DNA of 64,000 bases, from NCBI RefSeq assembly GCF_005886345.1, contig NZ_PNEC01000016.1:53385-117384 (forward strand). The letters run 5' to 3'. This stretch comes from Pseudoalteromonas phenolica. Its GTDB lineage: Bacteria; Pseudomonadota; Gammaproteobacteria; Enterobacterales; Alteromonadaceae. Made by a program: the position numbers and the translations under genes. This document shows positions 55,386-63,990 of this stretch, piece by piece; the first letter of the stretch is position 1, and each line of letters starts with the position of its first letter. The notes beneath the pieces were generated by a model. It had not been told where the DNA came from and searched no databases. It worked only from the letters and a program-made list of their open reading frames with translations.

Positions 55386-57272
55386 CTACTTTTCGACTCT
55401 ATTTAAAATCCAATCCCTCAACAAACTGCCATCTACCAGCTTAAAGTTTTGTGTGCTTTTAGACATTACATTATGACCATCTTGAACAACCAATAAACCA
55501 TTAGGGAGGGCTTCACCAAGATAGCTGCTTGTTACTGCCAAACCATCGGTTTCTGAAGCACCATCGATCATGCTTGCCCAGTTTACGCCGACTTTAAAAA
55601 CACCCAAAAATTCATTGTTATTGTCTACGGAGTATACCGCATAGCGGTTATTACCTTGGCTAGATACAACAAGGTATTGTTTGCCGTTTAAGCGATATAA
55701 GCTCATGCCTTCAATATCGGCTTCGACTTGCTCGTTTAAACCGGAGATCAACTTGTCAGGCTGGTTGCCTTTAAGGTCTTTTAACCATACACCCATTGAC
55801 TCTTCGCCATAAAACAAGCGTTGATTCGCATCATCGCTTACACAGCCTTCAGGTTGACTAGGCACTGTCCATTCTAGAGTTTTCTGGCCTGTTACCTTCT
55901 GATTTTTAAATGTAATATCGTATTTTTGAAAGCGACCATCGGTGTCATTTATCCAGACGAACAGCTCATCATCGTATTGGCCCAAACATAAACCATATGG
56001 ATCAGCCAAGTCTGTTTTAATATCTGCAAGCAAAGTAGGGAGCCCGGATTTTTGATCGATTTTAAATAGGCTGATGCTTTTATTGGTTCGGTTACTGGCT
56101 GCTGCAATATCAACAACTTCACTATTGAATTTAACGCCGTAACGAATATCGACATTGTTTACTCGACCAACAGGTAAAGTTTTTAAAAGGTTGCCATTAA
56201 GATCATATACGTTGAGACCAGATTTTTTATCAGTACCATAAACCAGGCTGTTTGAAGGCGTTGTACTGTTAATCCAAATCTCAGGATCATCCGCGGCGTC
56301 ACCATGAGATGCAACAGGTGTCGTTTGTGCAAAGGGGATCAGATTGGCAATCGGTTGCTCATTCTTCTTTTTCAAGGGTAACTTATGTTTGCCTAAATTG
56401 ATTTTGATATTCTTTGACGTTTCATCATCGAAGACATGAGCAATTAAGTTTTTGTCAGACCTGTGAAGCTGAACTGTTTTAGGCGCTATGTTTTTAGGCA
56501 GCTCAAAAGGCTTGAACGCGTGATTATTTTGCTCAAGTAGCCAAAGCTGGTTTGTACTCGGTGAAACCACAGATACATCACCCGAAGCGGTTGTATCTAA
56601 GTACTCTACTGCGAGCCCCTCAGGAAGCTGTAAAAGCTCTCGAATAATTTCAAGCTCAGGGTTAGTCGAGTACTGCCAAACGCCAATATTTTCTTCAGCA
56701 ATATAGAGTGACTCGGTGAGGTCATTCACTGCACATGACTTCATATTAAGGCCAGCTGCAAAATGTCGAATTTCACTTAACTGCCAATCAGCCTCGTTTG
56801 CGGTATTTAACGCCACTTGACTAACGATGCCGTTTACATCAACTGTGAATAACTCAATATGCTCAGATGAAGAACCCAAACACAGTGCATCAAATGCCGT
56901 TTTATCAGATGAAAGCTCATACGCTTTTTCAATACGATTGCGTTTAAAATCAACTTTAATGAGCTCGATATTGCCGCTATTTTTGTTTAGGGTCGATAAC
57001 ACCCCAACAGACTGAGAATTTGGTAGCCACCTAAAATCTAAATGTTCAGACTTAGAGTTAATTGTCGATAAAGATCGCCCTTGCTCATCGAGTAAAGCAA
57101 TACCTAGTGCTTCACTTACAGCAAGTTGTTTATGGTCAGTCTGTGCGACATCAATAGGCGAAATAAACTCAGATCCGGTTAGCCATTGCTTATCAGTCTG
57201 CGAAGCATTGGCAACGCCACTACAAAGTAATCCACCAATCAGCCAAGATAGTTTTAAAGATGTGTTTGTCAT
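55386..57272 (-). CDS. Secreted two-module beta-propeller phytase
   Basis: 3-phytase releasing phosphate from myo-inositol hexakisphosphate. 628 residues with signal peptide (LSWLIGGLLCSGVANA). The C-terminal module (about 320-625) is a full BPP with DAADDPEIWIN, the phytase signature, and Ca2+-rich loops (DTDGRFQKYDI, GETEDGLAV-like SETDGLAV). The N-terminal module (about 30-300) has related propeller blades without that signature, as in dual-domain marine phytases. It is probably secreted for phosphate scavenging; no clear Pho box was found upstream. Single gene. Confidence 0.88.
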   Translation of the reverse strand: MTNTSLKLSWLIGGLLCSGVANASQTDKQWLTGSEFISPIDVAQTDHKQLAVSEALGIALLDEQGRSLSTINSKSEHLDFRWLPNSQSVGVLSTLNKNSGNIELIKVDFKRNRIEKAYELSSDKTAFDALCLGSSSEHIELFTVDVNGIVSQVALNTANEADWQLSEIRHFAAGLNMKSCAVNDLTESLYIAEENIGVWQYSTNPELEIIRELLQLPEGLAVEYLDTTASGDVSVVSPSTNQLWLLEQNNHAFKPFELPKNIAPKTVQLHRSDKNLIAHVFDDETSKNIKINLGKHKLPLKKKNEQPIANLIPFAQTTPVASHGDAADDPEIWINSTTPSNSLVYGTDKKSGLNVYDLNGNLLKTLPVGRVNNVDIRYGVKFNSEVVDIAAASNRTNKSISLFKIDQKSGLPTLLADIKTDLADPYGLCLGQYDDELFVWINDTDGRFQKYDITFKNQKVTGQKTLEWTVPSQPEGCVSDDANQRLFYGEESMGVWLKDLKGNQPDKLISGLNEQVEADIEGMSLYRLNGKQYLVVSSQGNNRYAVYSVDNNNEFLGVFKVGVNWASMIDGASETDGLAVTSSYLGEALPNGLLVVQDGHNVMSKSTQNFKLVDGSLLRDWILNRVEK

Positions 57273-57642
57273 GTTGAGCTCTTAAAGCTGTTACTAAATC
57301 ATTGCGGCAGACAGTAACGATGAAAAATGACATAAATGTTTCAGCTGACTTACGGGCAAGCCTTGGAAGAAGTAATTACATCTTTTAGATACACAAAAAT
57401 AGCCTTTTTGAGCTAATTTGACCTCTTCGAGCCGGTTATAACGCTTTCAAACGAAATAGAATTGAGTGTAAATTAAATAAAAACGACGACATGTGTGTTT
57501 TAATGTGAGCTAAAAAGACCCTTAAATAAAATTGGCTTGAATTAAAGCGAAGTGATGAGCTTTTAAAAATAGTTACACTAATAAACTGAGTAGTTTGTGG
57601 CGCATGATGTCGCATAAAAAATAAAAACGATGGGAAACTAAT
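57273..57642. other. Gene-free spacer between divergent genes
   Basis: A/T-rich gap of 370 bases holding the promoters of the phytase (leftward) and the EF-hand-like protein (rightward). I find no open frame, tRNA, strong hairpin or clear operator. Confidence 0.6.
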
Positions 57643-58374
57643 ATGGAAAAAGCATTAAATTTCATTAAAAAATCTAATCATGTATTGTTCTTTCTAGCCA
57701 TAGTCGTGTTTATTGGTGGCTTTACTTTTGAAATGGCCTCAAAACTTTTCAAAAAGAAATATGAGCCACCTAAAATAGAACTTGTTGATAGCGCTCAATC
57801 TAAAGATGAGCTTAAACGGCCTGTTTATACCGTTGAATATTTAACACGGCTAAAAGACGTTTATATATTTGAATTAACATCTGATGTGATAGATACAAAC
57901 GAGTTTCACGAAACCGAAGTGGTAGAAATGTTTAACTCAGCCTCAATTTCGCACGATTTGTATGTTAATGGCTATTTATCGCACAATGCAGTTAATTTAA
58001 TGTTTGTAAGAGAAGACGGCACTCAAACCATGCTTCTAAAAAGAGACGGGTTAATCGTCGAGTTTTCTAAGGTTACGCCAGAGCCAGTCGAAGGCGCTTA
58101 TCATCTAGATAAGAATCTTTATTTGATCATTGATGAAGATACCAATCAAAATGGATACCTAGATCAAAAAGACGCTGCAAAATTATTTTCTTCAAATTAT
58201 GATGGACAAAACTTGGTACTGATACTTAACAACGTTGGCTCATTTAATTTGATTGCCAACAACAAATTGATTATTTCTCAAAAAGGGGATTCTCCCAAGT
58301 TCTTCACATTTGATCTGAACTCAGGCAATTTGGTGAGCTTGAATACCACAGTAAGCAAGACTGCATTTAAATAA
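57643..58374 (+). CDS. Membrane-anchored protein with an EF-hand-like loop, unknown function
   Basis: A protein of 243 residues. One N-terminal membrane helix (HVLFFLAIVVFIGGFTFEMA) is followed by a basic stretch (KLFKKKYE) and an extracytoplasmic-looking beta-rich domain with repeated strand patterns (NGYLSHNAVNLMFVREDG; NLVLILNNVGSFNLIAN). DEDTNQNGYLDQKD fits a Ca2+-binding EF-hand or dockerin-like loop (D-x-D-x-N-x-G-x-L-D). No family recognised. Convergent with the S33 hydrolase. Confidence 0.65.
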   Translation: MEKALNFIKKSNHVLFFLAIVVFIGGFTFEMASKLFKKKYEPPKIELVDSAQSKDELKRPVYTVEYLTRLKDVYIFELTSDVIDTNEFHETEVVEMFNSASISHDLYVNGYLSHNAVNLMFVREDGTQTMLLKRDGLIVEFSKVTPEPVEGAYHLDKNLYLIIDEDTNQNGYLDQKDAAKLFSSNYDGQNLVLILNNVGSFNLIANNKLIISQKGDSPKFFTFDLNSGNLVSLNTTVSKTAFK

Positions 58375-58393
58375 GAAAAAAGTAGCTTAGATG

Positions 58394-58422
58394 AATACGC
58401 ATACCCAAAAAGTATGCGTATT
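58394..58422. terminator. Bidirectional hairpin between convergent genes
   Basis: AATACGCATAC and GTATGCGTATT form a perfect 11-bp stem with a seven-base loop, with T on the right flank. Confidence 0.75.
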
Positions 58423-58442
58423 TAAACTAAGATTTAGAATTG

Positions 58443-59417
58443 TTAGTTGTTTAAAAAGTGACTCAGCACTTGCTCGAATTTTTTAGTTTCTTCTACCCAT
58501 GGCCAATGACCACTTTGCTCAAACATGCTGTAGGTTGCGATGCCTTTTGGTAGCATGTCGTACAATCGATACACCAGTTCAGGTGTAGATGCATTATCAT
58601 AGCGTCCAGCTGTGATAAGGGTAGGGATCGCAAAGTCTTTTATTTGTTCCTCAATATTGATGCCGAGTAAAGTGCCTCGTATTTCTCCGTAGTCTAAGTC
58701 AATAATGTCGTCAAAAACCTGAAGGTTAAAATAGTCACGCTCATCATTTGTTTGGTATTTTCTATTTTTACTTTTATTTGCAACATCAAACCATTGATAC
58801 CAATCCATGTAACGACCATAAGCAATCTGGGCAAATTTATCATCAGTACTTTTTATACCTTGTGCTTTGAGTGACTCTAGTTGACGCCACTTTTCAGGGT
58901 ATCGCGTGCGAATAATATGAAAGTATTGATTAGCATTCATTTGTTGGCTTTTAGTATCGTAAGAGGCATTTAGCATCACTAATTTTTTGACATGCTGGCT
59001 ATGTTGAAGTGCATATTGCATAGCTGGAATACCACCATAAGAATGTGCCATTAAAGTTATTTTTTTAACTCCCAAATACTGTCTGACTGACTCAATGTCG
59101 TCTACTGTCATTTGTGGGGTAAATTTCCCCTCTATTTTACGTGTTGATCTACCCCGACCAATGTCATCAAAAAACACCAATTGATAACCCTGCTTTTTTA
59201 AAAAATCAAACCAACCTACAAATACAGTGTGACCACCACCTGGTCCACCATTAATAATCACAACAGGGTGGCCTTGGCCTTCAGTGCGAATATAAATTTT
59301 GCCTTGGGGTACGTTTATATAATCTTCGGTAATGTCTTTATTTTTTGCTGATACTTCAAAGAGCATCATCGAAATAAACACGCTTAACACAATAAAATTT
59401 GTCAGATATTTTTTCAA
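58443..59417 (-). CDS. S33-family alpha/beta hydrolase, prolyl-aminopeptidase-like
   Basis: A protein of 324 residues with an N-terminal hydrophobic signal (LTNFIVLSVFISMMLFEVSA). Catalytic features: NGGPGGGH (oxyanion loop typical of proline iminopeptidases), FFDDIGRGRST, nucleophile Ser in LMAHSYGGIPAMQYAL, TAGRYDNASTPEL with catalytic Asp, and GHWPWVEE with His. A secreted or periplasmic peptidase/esterase is likely. Divergent from the CadC-like regulator; they share about 200 bases of upstream DNA and could be functionally linked. Confidence 0.82.
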   Translation of the reverse strand: MKKYLTNFIVLSVFISMMLFEVSAKNKDITEDYINVPQGKIYIRTEGQGHPVVIINGGPGGGHTVFVGWFDFLKKQGYQLVFFDDIGRGRSTRKIEGKFTPQMTVDDIESVRQYLGVKKITLMAHSYGGIPAMQYALQHSQHVKKLVMLNASYDTKSQQMNANQYFHIIRTRYPEKWRQLESLKAQGIKSTDDKFAQIAYGRYMDWYQWFDVANKSKNRKYQTNDERDYFNLQVFDDIIDLDYGEIRGTLLGINIEEQIKDFAIPTLITAGRYDNASTPELVYRLYDMLPKGIATYSMFEQSGHWPWVEETKKFEQVLSHFLNN

Positions 59418-59615
59418 AATAATAGGTCCTATAGATTTTTGTTATTGAGCGCCATTACTTTAATAATTAGTAGCTTAGAAGTTGTGGTGAAGTTGTGAAA
59501 TATACACTTTTGAACGCTGCTCAATGTGGTGAAGTCATGAAAATTCACGTATATTTCTGAACGCAAGTGTTTTCTATTATGGGCAAAGCCCTGCTTTTAA
59601 TTAGGTTGTACAAAC

Positions 59616-61646
59616 ATGCGATATGCTTTTGGCGAATATGTTCTAGATACAAAACAACAGTTGTTATTTGCCAACGAGCAACGCGTAGAGTTAGAGCCTA
59701 AGCAATACTCAACGTTACTTTTGCTGTGTCAGCATCAAAATGAAATAGTGACTCGAGAGCAGCTTTTAGAAACTAGCTGGAGTGGGGTGATAGTCAGTGA
59801 GAACACCATAAACAAACATATCGCAGTGCTCAGAAAGTTATTAGGTGACAATGCAAAATCACCCAAATACATAGAGACAGTTGCAAAAAAAGGCTACCGT
59901 TTTATTGCTAACCTTGAGATCTTTGATGAAGCGCCCTCTAAGGTAAACATCGAGCACAATAACAACACCGTTTCATTCAAACCGAATCTCCTTTTGCTTG
60001 GCTTGGTCGTTACGGTCCTTATTTTAGTATCGATTTACTTATTCTTATGGCTGAATCCTAGTTCAATAGCTGCGCAAGACATAAAAACACTCACTCGTAT
60101 GCAAGGCGATAAATGGAGCATAAGCTTTTTTAAGAACGATCAAACAACGGTATTTATTAACCAAAAGCAGCAGAATTCAGAATTATTTCTTCAAGATTTA
60201 AACACTCAACAAACTCATTTAATTCAACACCAGTTCGACTTTTTATCTTTTGTTGTCGGTGCTATTTCAAAACCGCAACTCTATATAGTGGGTAAACAAG
60301 GAGGCAAAAATTGGCTGGTCAAAGGCAATATTGTCAACAACACTTTTATTGTTGAGCAGCAACTCGATATTTCAGAGCTTGCAATTTATGATATCGCATT
60401 TTCAAGCCATCTCGCACAACTCTATTTAATTGCGCAAACAACCTCGATAAAAGACCGAGGATTATATCGGGTAGATCAAAACTTAACTGACATAGTCCCG
60501 CTGTATTTGCCTAAAAATGACAATGTATTATTAACCAGAGTTGATAGTGGCATAAACAAAGAAGCGATATTACTTTTGGGTCAGCGCCCTAATGCGCGTT
60601 CAATTGTTTATGCGTTTACGCCAAAAAACAAAGAACTCAATAAAGTACATGAGTTTGACGCATATGTGAGAGACGCCATTTGGCATAATGAATTTATTTT
60701 ACATACCGACACGCCACCTGCTCAGCGCATATTGAAGCGCTCGATAGAGCAGAACTCTAGTCCTACAATAGTAGCGACATCGAGCGAATACCTATGCTGT
60801 GAAATGATATTTTCGAAGTCATTGAATCAAATTATCTATCGAACAAATACCACAAACTACCAAATTGAGTGGGTAGGGGAGCCTGATTTTGTAGTAGATA
60901 ACTCCACAGTTTACGACATGACTCCGTCGTTGATGCACCAAAAAGAGGGGATTGCATTTGTGTCTAAACGTTCTGGCAAAAGCCAAATTTATACGCAACA
61001 AAAGCTCTCACCACCAAAACAGATAAGTAACTTTACGCGCTACCATATTGTTCATGCACTATCGGTTAGCCCAAACGATAATCGATTAGCAGCCATAGTT
61101 GATAACCAAGTTTTATTGTTTGCAACCAATGCTCAAAGCTTACCAATCACTAAAGTATTTAATAACATTGACTGGTTAGAAAGCGTGACATGGCTAGACG
61201 ATAAACACCTAATAGTGCGCCATAAAACTAAGTCGGCCACTTGGTTAGAAATATATGACACAGAACTCAATAGCATTAAAAAATTACCATCACAGTGGCT
61301 ACAGTTATTCCGTTCAGAGTATGGTGAAGCGAGATGGTTTGCGCTGCACACATCACATGGGCTGGTGGAATTAGAACCGCTAATGTTTAATCCTGATGTT
61401 GAGCTGAAAATAGCCAAAGAGTTAAATGGGTCAATTCAAGATACTGGAAAAATTATCAATGCAGGCCCATATTTCTATCAGCAAATAAATAAAAAACAAA
61501 TTCAACAACTTGATAGCCAGGGCCAGCATTTAAGACTTCATGATTTTCAACGTATTTATGGCTTTGATGCCCACAACACAAAACTGATAGTCAGTGAACT
61601 AAAATATCGCTCTAGCGACTGGCATGCAAAGTCGATTGCTCAATAA
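59616..61646 (+). CDS. CadC/ToxR-like membrane-bound transcription regulator with propeller sensor
   Basis: A protein of 676 residues. The N-terminal winged helix of the OmpR type (residues 1-100: FGEYVLDTKQQLLF; VELEPKQYSTLLLL; NTINKHIAVLRKLLGD; YIETVAKKGYRFIA) binds DNA. A membrane helix (about 127-147: LLLLGLVVTVLILVSIYLFLW) leads into a long periplasmic part with repeating TolB-like beta-propeller blades (e.g. IAFVSKRSGKSQIYTQQ). There is no receiver domain, so signalling is direct across the membrane. The divergent S33 hydrolase is a candidate target. Family sure; signal unknown. Confidence 0.85.
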   Translation: MRYAFGEYVLDTKQQLLFANEQRVELEPKQYSTLLLLCQHQNEIVTREQLLETSWSGVIVSENTINKHIAVLRKLLGDNAKSPKYIETVAKKGYRFIANLEIFDEAPSKVNIEHNNNTVSFKPNLLLLGLVVTVLILVSIYLFLWLNPSSIAAQDIKTLTRMQGDKWSISFFKNDQTTVFINQKQQNSELFLQDLNTQQTHLIQHQFDFLSFVVGAISKPQLYIVGKQGGKNWLVKGNIVNNTFIVEQQLDISELAIYDIAFSSHLAQLYLIAQTTSIKDRGLYRVDQNLTDIVPLYLPKNDNVLLTRVDSGINKEAILLLGQRPNARSIVYAFTPKNKELNKVHEFDAYVRDAIWHNEFILHTDTPPAQRILKRSIEQNSSPTIVATSSEYLCCEMIFSKSLNQIIYRTNTTNYQIEWVGEPDFVVDNSTVYDMTPSLMHQKEGIAFVSKRSGKSQIYTQQKLSPPKQISNFTRYHIVHALSVSPNDNRLAAIVDNQVLLFATNAQSLPITKVFNNIDWLESVTWLDDKHLIVRHKTKSATWLEIYDTELNSIKKLPSQWLQLFRSEYGEARWFALHTSHGLVELEPLMFNPDVELKIAKELNGSIQDTGKIINAGPYFYQQINKKQIQQLDSQGQHLRLHDFQRIYGFDAHNTKLIVSELKYRSSDWHAKSIAQ

Positions 61647-61754
61647 AGTGATGATTTGAATAACACTAAAAAGTGATTTAAAAACAAACGCTGTGGTGAG
61701 AGGTATTAAACTAGCAACAAAGAACATAAAATGTTCAAACAATCCAACAGGTTG

Positions 61755-61782
61755 TTGCCTTTTAAGATTAATCTTGTATAGT
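61755..61782 (+). promoter_or_regulatory. Promoter of tRNA-Pro
   Basis: TTGCCT, 16-base spacer, TATAGT, placed 12 bases before the tRNA. Confidence 0.7.
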
Positions 61783-61793
61783 TGCTACCAAGT

Positions 61794-61870
61794 CGGCATA
61801 TAGCGCAGCCTGGTAGCGCACTGTCATGGGGTGTCAGGGGTCGCAGGTTCAAATCCTGCTATGCCGACCA
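61794..61870 (+). tRNA. tRNA-Pro (anticodon GGG)
   Basis: A 77-base cloverleaf with encoded CCA. Acceptor CGGCATA/TATGCCG, D arm GCGC-AGCCTGGTA-GCGC, anticodon arm CTGTC-ATGGGGT-GTCAG with GGG at 34-36, T arm GCAGG-TTCAAAT-CCTGC. The T-T mismatch in the anticodon stem occurs also in E. coli proL. It marks the left boundary of the cassette array. Confidence 0.95.
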
Positions 61871-62231
61871 GCTTTTCCTATACCCTTCAATAGTTTATTC
61901 ACTTTTCATTCTATTAAATTCATTTGGACCTTTGTTGAACCTTATACAGTAGTTTTAAAAAAACGCTTTAAGCTGTTCAGTACAAGCAAGATCTGACAAT
62001 CAGCTAATAAATTTATATAAAATAAAAATTCAATTAACTGTTTTTATATACAGTATTATGTGGTTTGTCCAATAACATTATTCATTTGCGTTTTGTCCAA
62101 TTTTCACAGCTGCATAAAATTGGACATTTTAATGCGTTGTTTACAATAAACTTTTCTTGTGTGAATATTGGGACACGTAATATAGCCCGTTTTGTCGGTA
62201 TTTATACCGCAATTTTGGGAGATAATAAGCT
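61871..62231. other. Non-coding junction between tRNA-Pro and the first cassette
   Basis: A/T-rich stretch of 361 bases. It holds two direct copies of TTTGTCCAAT-like sequence (near 62064 and 62093), the second forming a hairpin with AAAATTGGACA (62094-62126), and GCGTTGTTT near 62133. It could be a decayed attC or an attI-like region. I see no convincing gene and no integrase remnant. Confidence 0.5.
62094..62126. repeat. 11-bp perfect inverted repeat, attC-like
   Basis: TGTCCAATTTT, loop CACAGCTGCAT, AAAATTGGACA. The flanks carry AAC (about 62073) and GCGTT (about 62133), the spacing of a short attC, but outer-arm pairing is poor. Confidence 0.45.
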
Positions 62232-62254
62232 GTTATATTTCAAGGAAGATTTAG

Positions 62255-62812
62255 GTGCAATTTCCAGAATTAGAAACATCACGATTAATTCTTAATCAAC
62301 TGTCGGAAGGTGACGGGATTGATTTATTAGAAATTTTTTCCGATGAAAACGTAGTCAAGTATTACGATATTGATGTTTACGAATCACAAGAGCAATCATT
62401 GAAGTTGATCGAATTTTTTAATAATCGCTTTACTGAAAATGCAGGCATTCGCTGGGCAATTCGAATTAAAGATTCAGGTAAGTTAATTGGTACCTGTGGT
62501 TTCAACTCATGGAACCCAAAAATGAAAAATGCTGGTATTGGATACGAGCTATCATCCAATTATTGGGGGTGTGGCTATGCATCAGAAGCAATACACAAGA
62601 TATTAGACTTCGCTTTTTCAAATGAAGCTCCATTTCCTGAACTGTACAGGGTTCAAGGTGATACTATGCTTGGAAATGTTGCGTCAGAATCGGTCTTAAA
62701 AAAATTAGGCTTTAGAGAGGAAGGGATTCGGCGTGCAAGCGGCTACTGGAAAGGCGACTTTCATGATTTGAAGTGCTTTGGATTAATCAAACCTGAATTC
62801 ATTGAAATATAA
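62255..62812 (+). CDS. GNAT acetyltransferase (RimJ/RimL-like), integron cassette 1
   Basis: A protein of 185 residues with the GNAT fold: N-terminal LETSRLILNQLSEGD, substrate strand GIRWAIRIKDSGKLIGTCGF, acetyl-CoA loop region NAGIGYELSSNYWGCGYASEAI, and GNVASESVLKKLGFREEGIRRASGYWKGDFHDL. Members acetylate ribosomal protein N-termini, amino acids or aminoglycoside-like compounds; substrate unknown. GTG start with AAGGA. The stop codon overlaps the attC that follows, as in integron cassettes. Confidence 0.85.
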   Translation: MQFPELETSRLILNQLSEGDGIDLLEIFSDENVVKYYDIDVYESQEQSLKLIEFFNNRFTENAGIRWAIRIKDSGKLIGTCGFNSWNPKMKNAGIGYELSSNYWGCGYASEAIHKILDFAFSNEAPFPELYRVQGDTMLGNVASESVLKKLGFREEGIRRASGYWKGDFHDLKCFGLIKPEFIEI

Positions 62813-62909
62813 CAAGCTGTTTAATGAGCGGACAAAATTACGCTGGCTTGGTTTCGCTCCGCTTCACATTATAGCCAGCATAATTTTGCCCATTAACAGG
62901 GCGTTATGT
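62808..62909 (+). other. attC: attC site 1 (102 bases)
   Basis: Left arm AACAAGCTGTTTAATG pairs with right arm CATTAACAG-GGC-GTTATG with one extrahelical T; inner arms ACGCTGGCT/AGCCAGCATAATTTTG pair round a short loop. The predicted cut is between G and T of GTTATGT (62903/62904). Confidence 0.88.
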
Positions 62910-62929
62910 TTACAAGGGAAGCTTGGTGT

Positions 62930-63277
62930 ATGCTTAAAAAAATATTAATGTTATCAGCACTTTTATCACTAGCAGGGTGTCAGAGCACGAATAACACCAC
63001 TAAAAACACTCAGAATATATACGGAGTTATATTTGCCATTAAAATTGATAAAAGCGGTAAGTTATCCAACCTTCGCTTTTCAAAAGCAACAGACCCAATA
63101 AAAAATACTGACGTCGATTTTCAGCCACCCTCTAGCTACATCAAAAACGTTGAAACCAAGCTAGCTAAAAGGCAATTCGAAATACCAAAAACCGATGCTG
63201 ACTTACAAAAAGAGTCTTATATCCCATGCTTTTACGTTAAATCAAATCCATCTGATATAAGGTGCTACGGTGATTAG
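62930..63277 (+). CDS. Small lipoprotein, integron cassette 2
   Basis: A protein of 115 residues with a lipoprotein signal (MLKKILMLSALLSLAGC, lipobox LAGC). The mature part is polar, with FAIKIDKSGKLSNLRFSKAT and two late cysteines (IPCFYV, IRCYGD). No family recognised. I use ATG 62930 since it starts the signal peptide; the longer frame opens inside the attC core. Confidence 0.75.
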   Translation: MLKKILMLSALLSLAGCQSTNNTTKNTQNIYGVIFAIKIDKSGKLSNLRFSKATDPIKNTDVDFQPPSSYIKNVETKLAKRQFEIPKTDADLQKESYIPCFYVKSNPSDIRCYGD

Positions 63278-63281
63278 TAAA

Positions 63282-63381
63282 CATAACAAGTTGCTCAAGA
63301 AAGGACGCAAAAAGCTTGGCTTGCGCTCATTCTTCGCTGATTATAGCCAAGCGTTTCGCGCCTCTTAGCAAGGCGTTAAAT
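63282..63381 (+). other. attC: attC site 2 (100 bases)
   Basis: AACAAGTTGCTCAAGA pairs with TCTTAGCAAGGCGTTAAAT around inner arms GCTTGGCT/AGCCAAGC. The core is GTTAAAT (63375-63381). It follows cassette 2. Confidence 0.88.
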
Positions 63382-63396
63382 GGCAGGAGTAACAAT

Positions 63397-63885
63397 TTGA
63401 ACCACGAGTTAATAGGTCAATTACTAGGTTTCATAATGGCTCACAGTGCAGCTATCGGTGATTCTCTAGAGTCAAATGAATTGCTTGTTCCATTTGTAAT
63501 TGTAGAGAACAGAGGTGAAAGAATAAGTCTTGAATTTGAAGCTGACACACAAGAATTGGCGGTTGCAAAAGCAGAAAAGAAATTAACTGAGTTGAGCAAC
63601 GATGTAGATGCCTGGTCTTATAGTCAAGATGGATTAGTGACTTTACAGGATGGTTCCAAACAGGATGTCTTCTTTTACAAAATATGGTCAAAAGGTATGT
63701 CGGAGCCGTTACAGGCTTATCAAATGTATCAAAAACACCCATTCAAACTCATAGGGAATGTTCAAATCCTAAATTATACCGAGTCTGGGTTGAGTGCAGA
63801 CCATCAAGAGGCTTTTATTGCAGGCTTAGATAACGGCATTAGTGCTCACCCAACTGGAACTGAAAAGTGGGAATCATGGTTCTAG
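63397..63885 (+). CDS. Hypothetical protein, integron cassette 3
   Basis: A protein of 162 residues, acidic, without signal peptide or membrane segment. It has a mixed alpha/beta pattern (LVPFVIVENRGERISLEFEA; AVAKAEKKLTEL; DVFFYKIWSKGM). No family recognised. TTG at 63397 has AGGAGT seven bases upstream; the longer frame would begin inside attC 2. Like other cassettes it has no promoter of its own that I can see. Confidence 0.75.
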   Translation: MNHELIGQLLGFIMAHSAAIGDSLESNELLVPFVIVENRGERISLEFEADTQELAVAKAEKKLTELSNDVDAWSYSQDGLVTLQDGSKQDVFFYKIWSKGMSEPLQAYQMYQKHPFKLIGNVQILNYTESGLSADHQEAFIAGLDNGISAHPTGTEKWESWF

Positions 63886-63893
63886 AAGCCATT

Positions 63894-63990
63894 TAACAAG
63901 TGCCTCAACCAAAAGGACGCAAAACAGCAGGCTGCGCTCCTTCGTCGCTAAGTTTAGCCTGCTATTTTGCGCCGGTTAGGCAAGCTACAT
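63894..63990 (+). other. attC: attC site 3, right core altered
   Basis: AACAAGTGCCTCAACC pairs with GGTTAGGCA (one extrahelical base), and inner arms GCAAAACAGCAGGCT/AGCCTGCTATTTTGC pair well. But where sites 1 and 2 end GCGTTA, this one reads GCTACA, so the GTT cleavage triplet is missing. Confidence 0.75.

Noticed and set aside
57273..57400. Pho box before the phytase
   Set aside because: ATGTCAT and ACTGTC fragments occur, but not two CTGTCAT half-sites with proper spacing.
61871..62231. intI integrase remnant
   Set aside because: No tyrosine-recombinase motif was found in any frame, and the stretch is too short for more than a fragment.
62065..62295. A 76-codon frame between tRNA-Pro and cassette 1
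   Set aside because: It runs through the 11-bp hairpin, has no ribosome site and overlaps the start of the GNAT gene in another frame.
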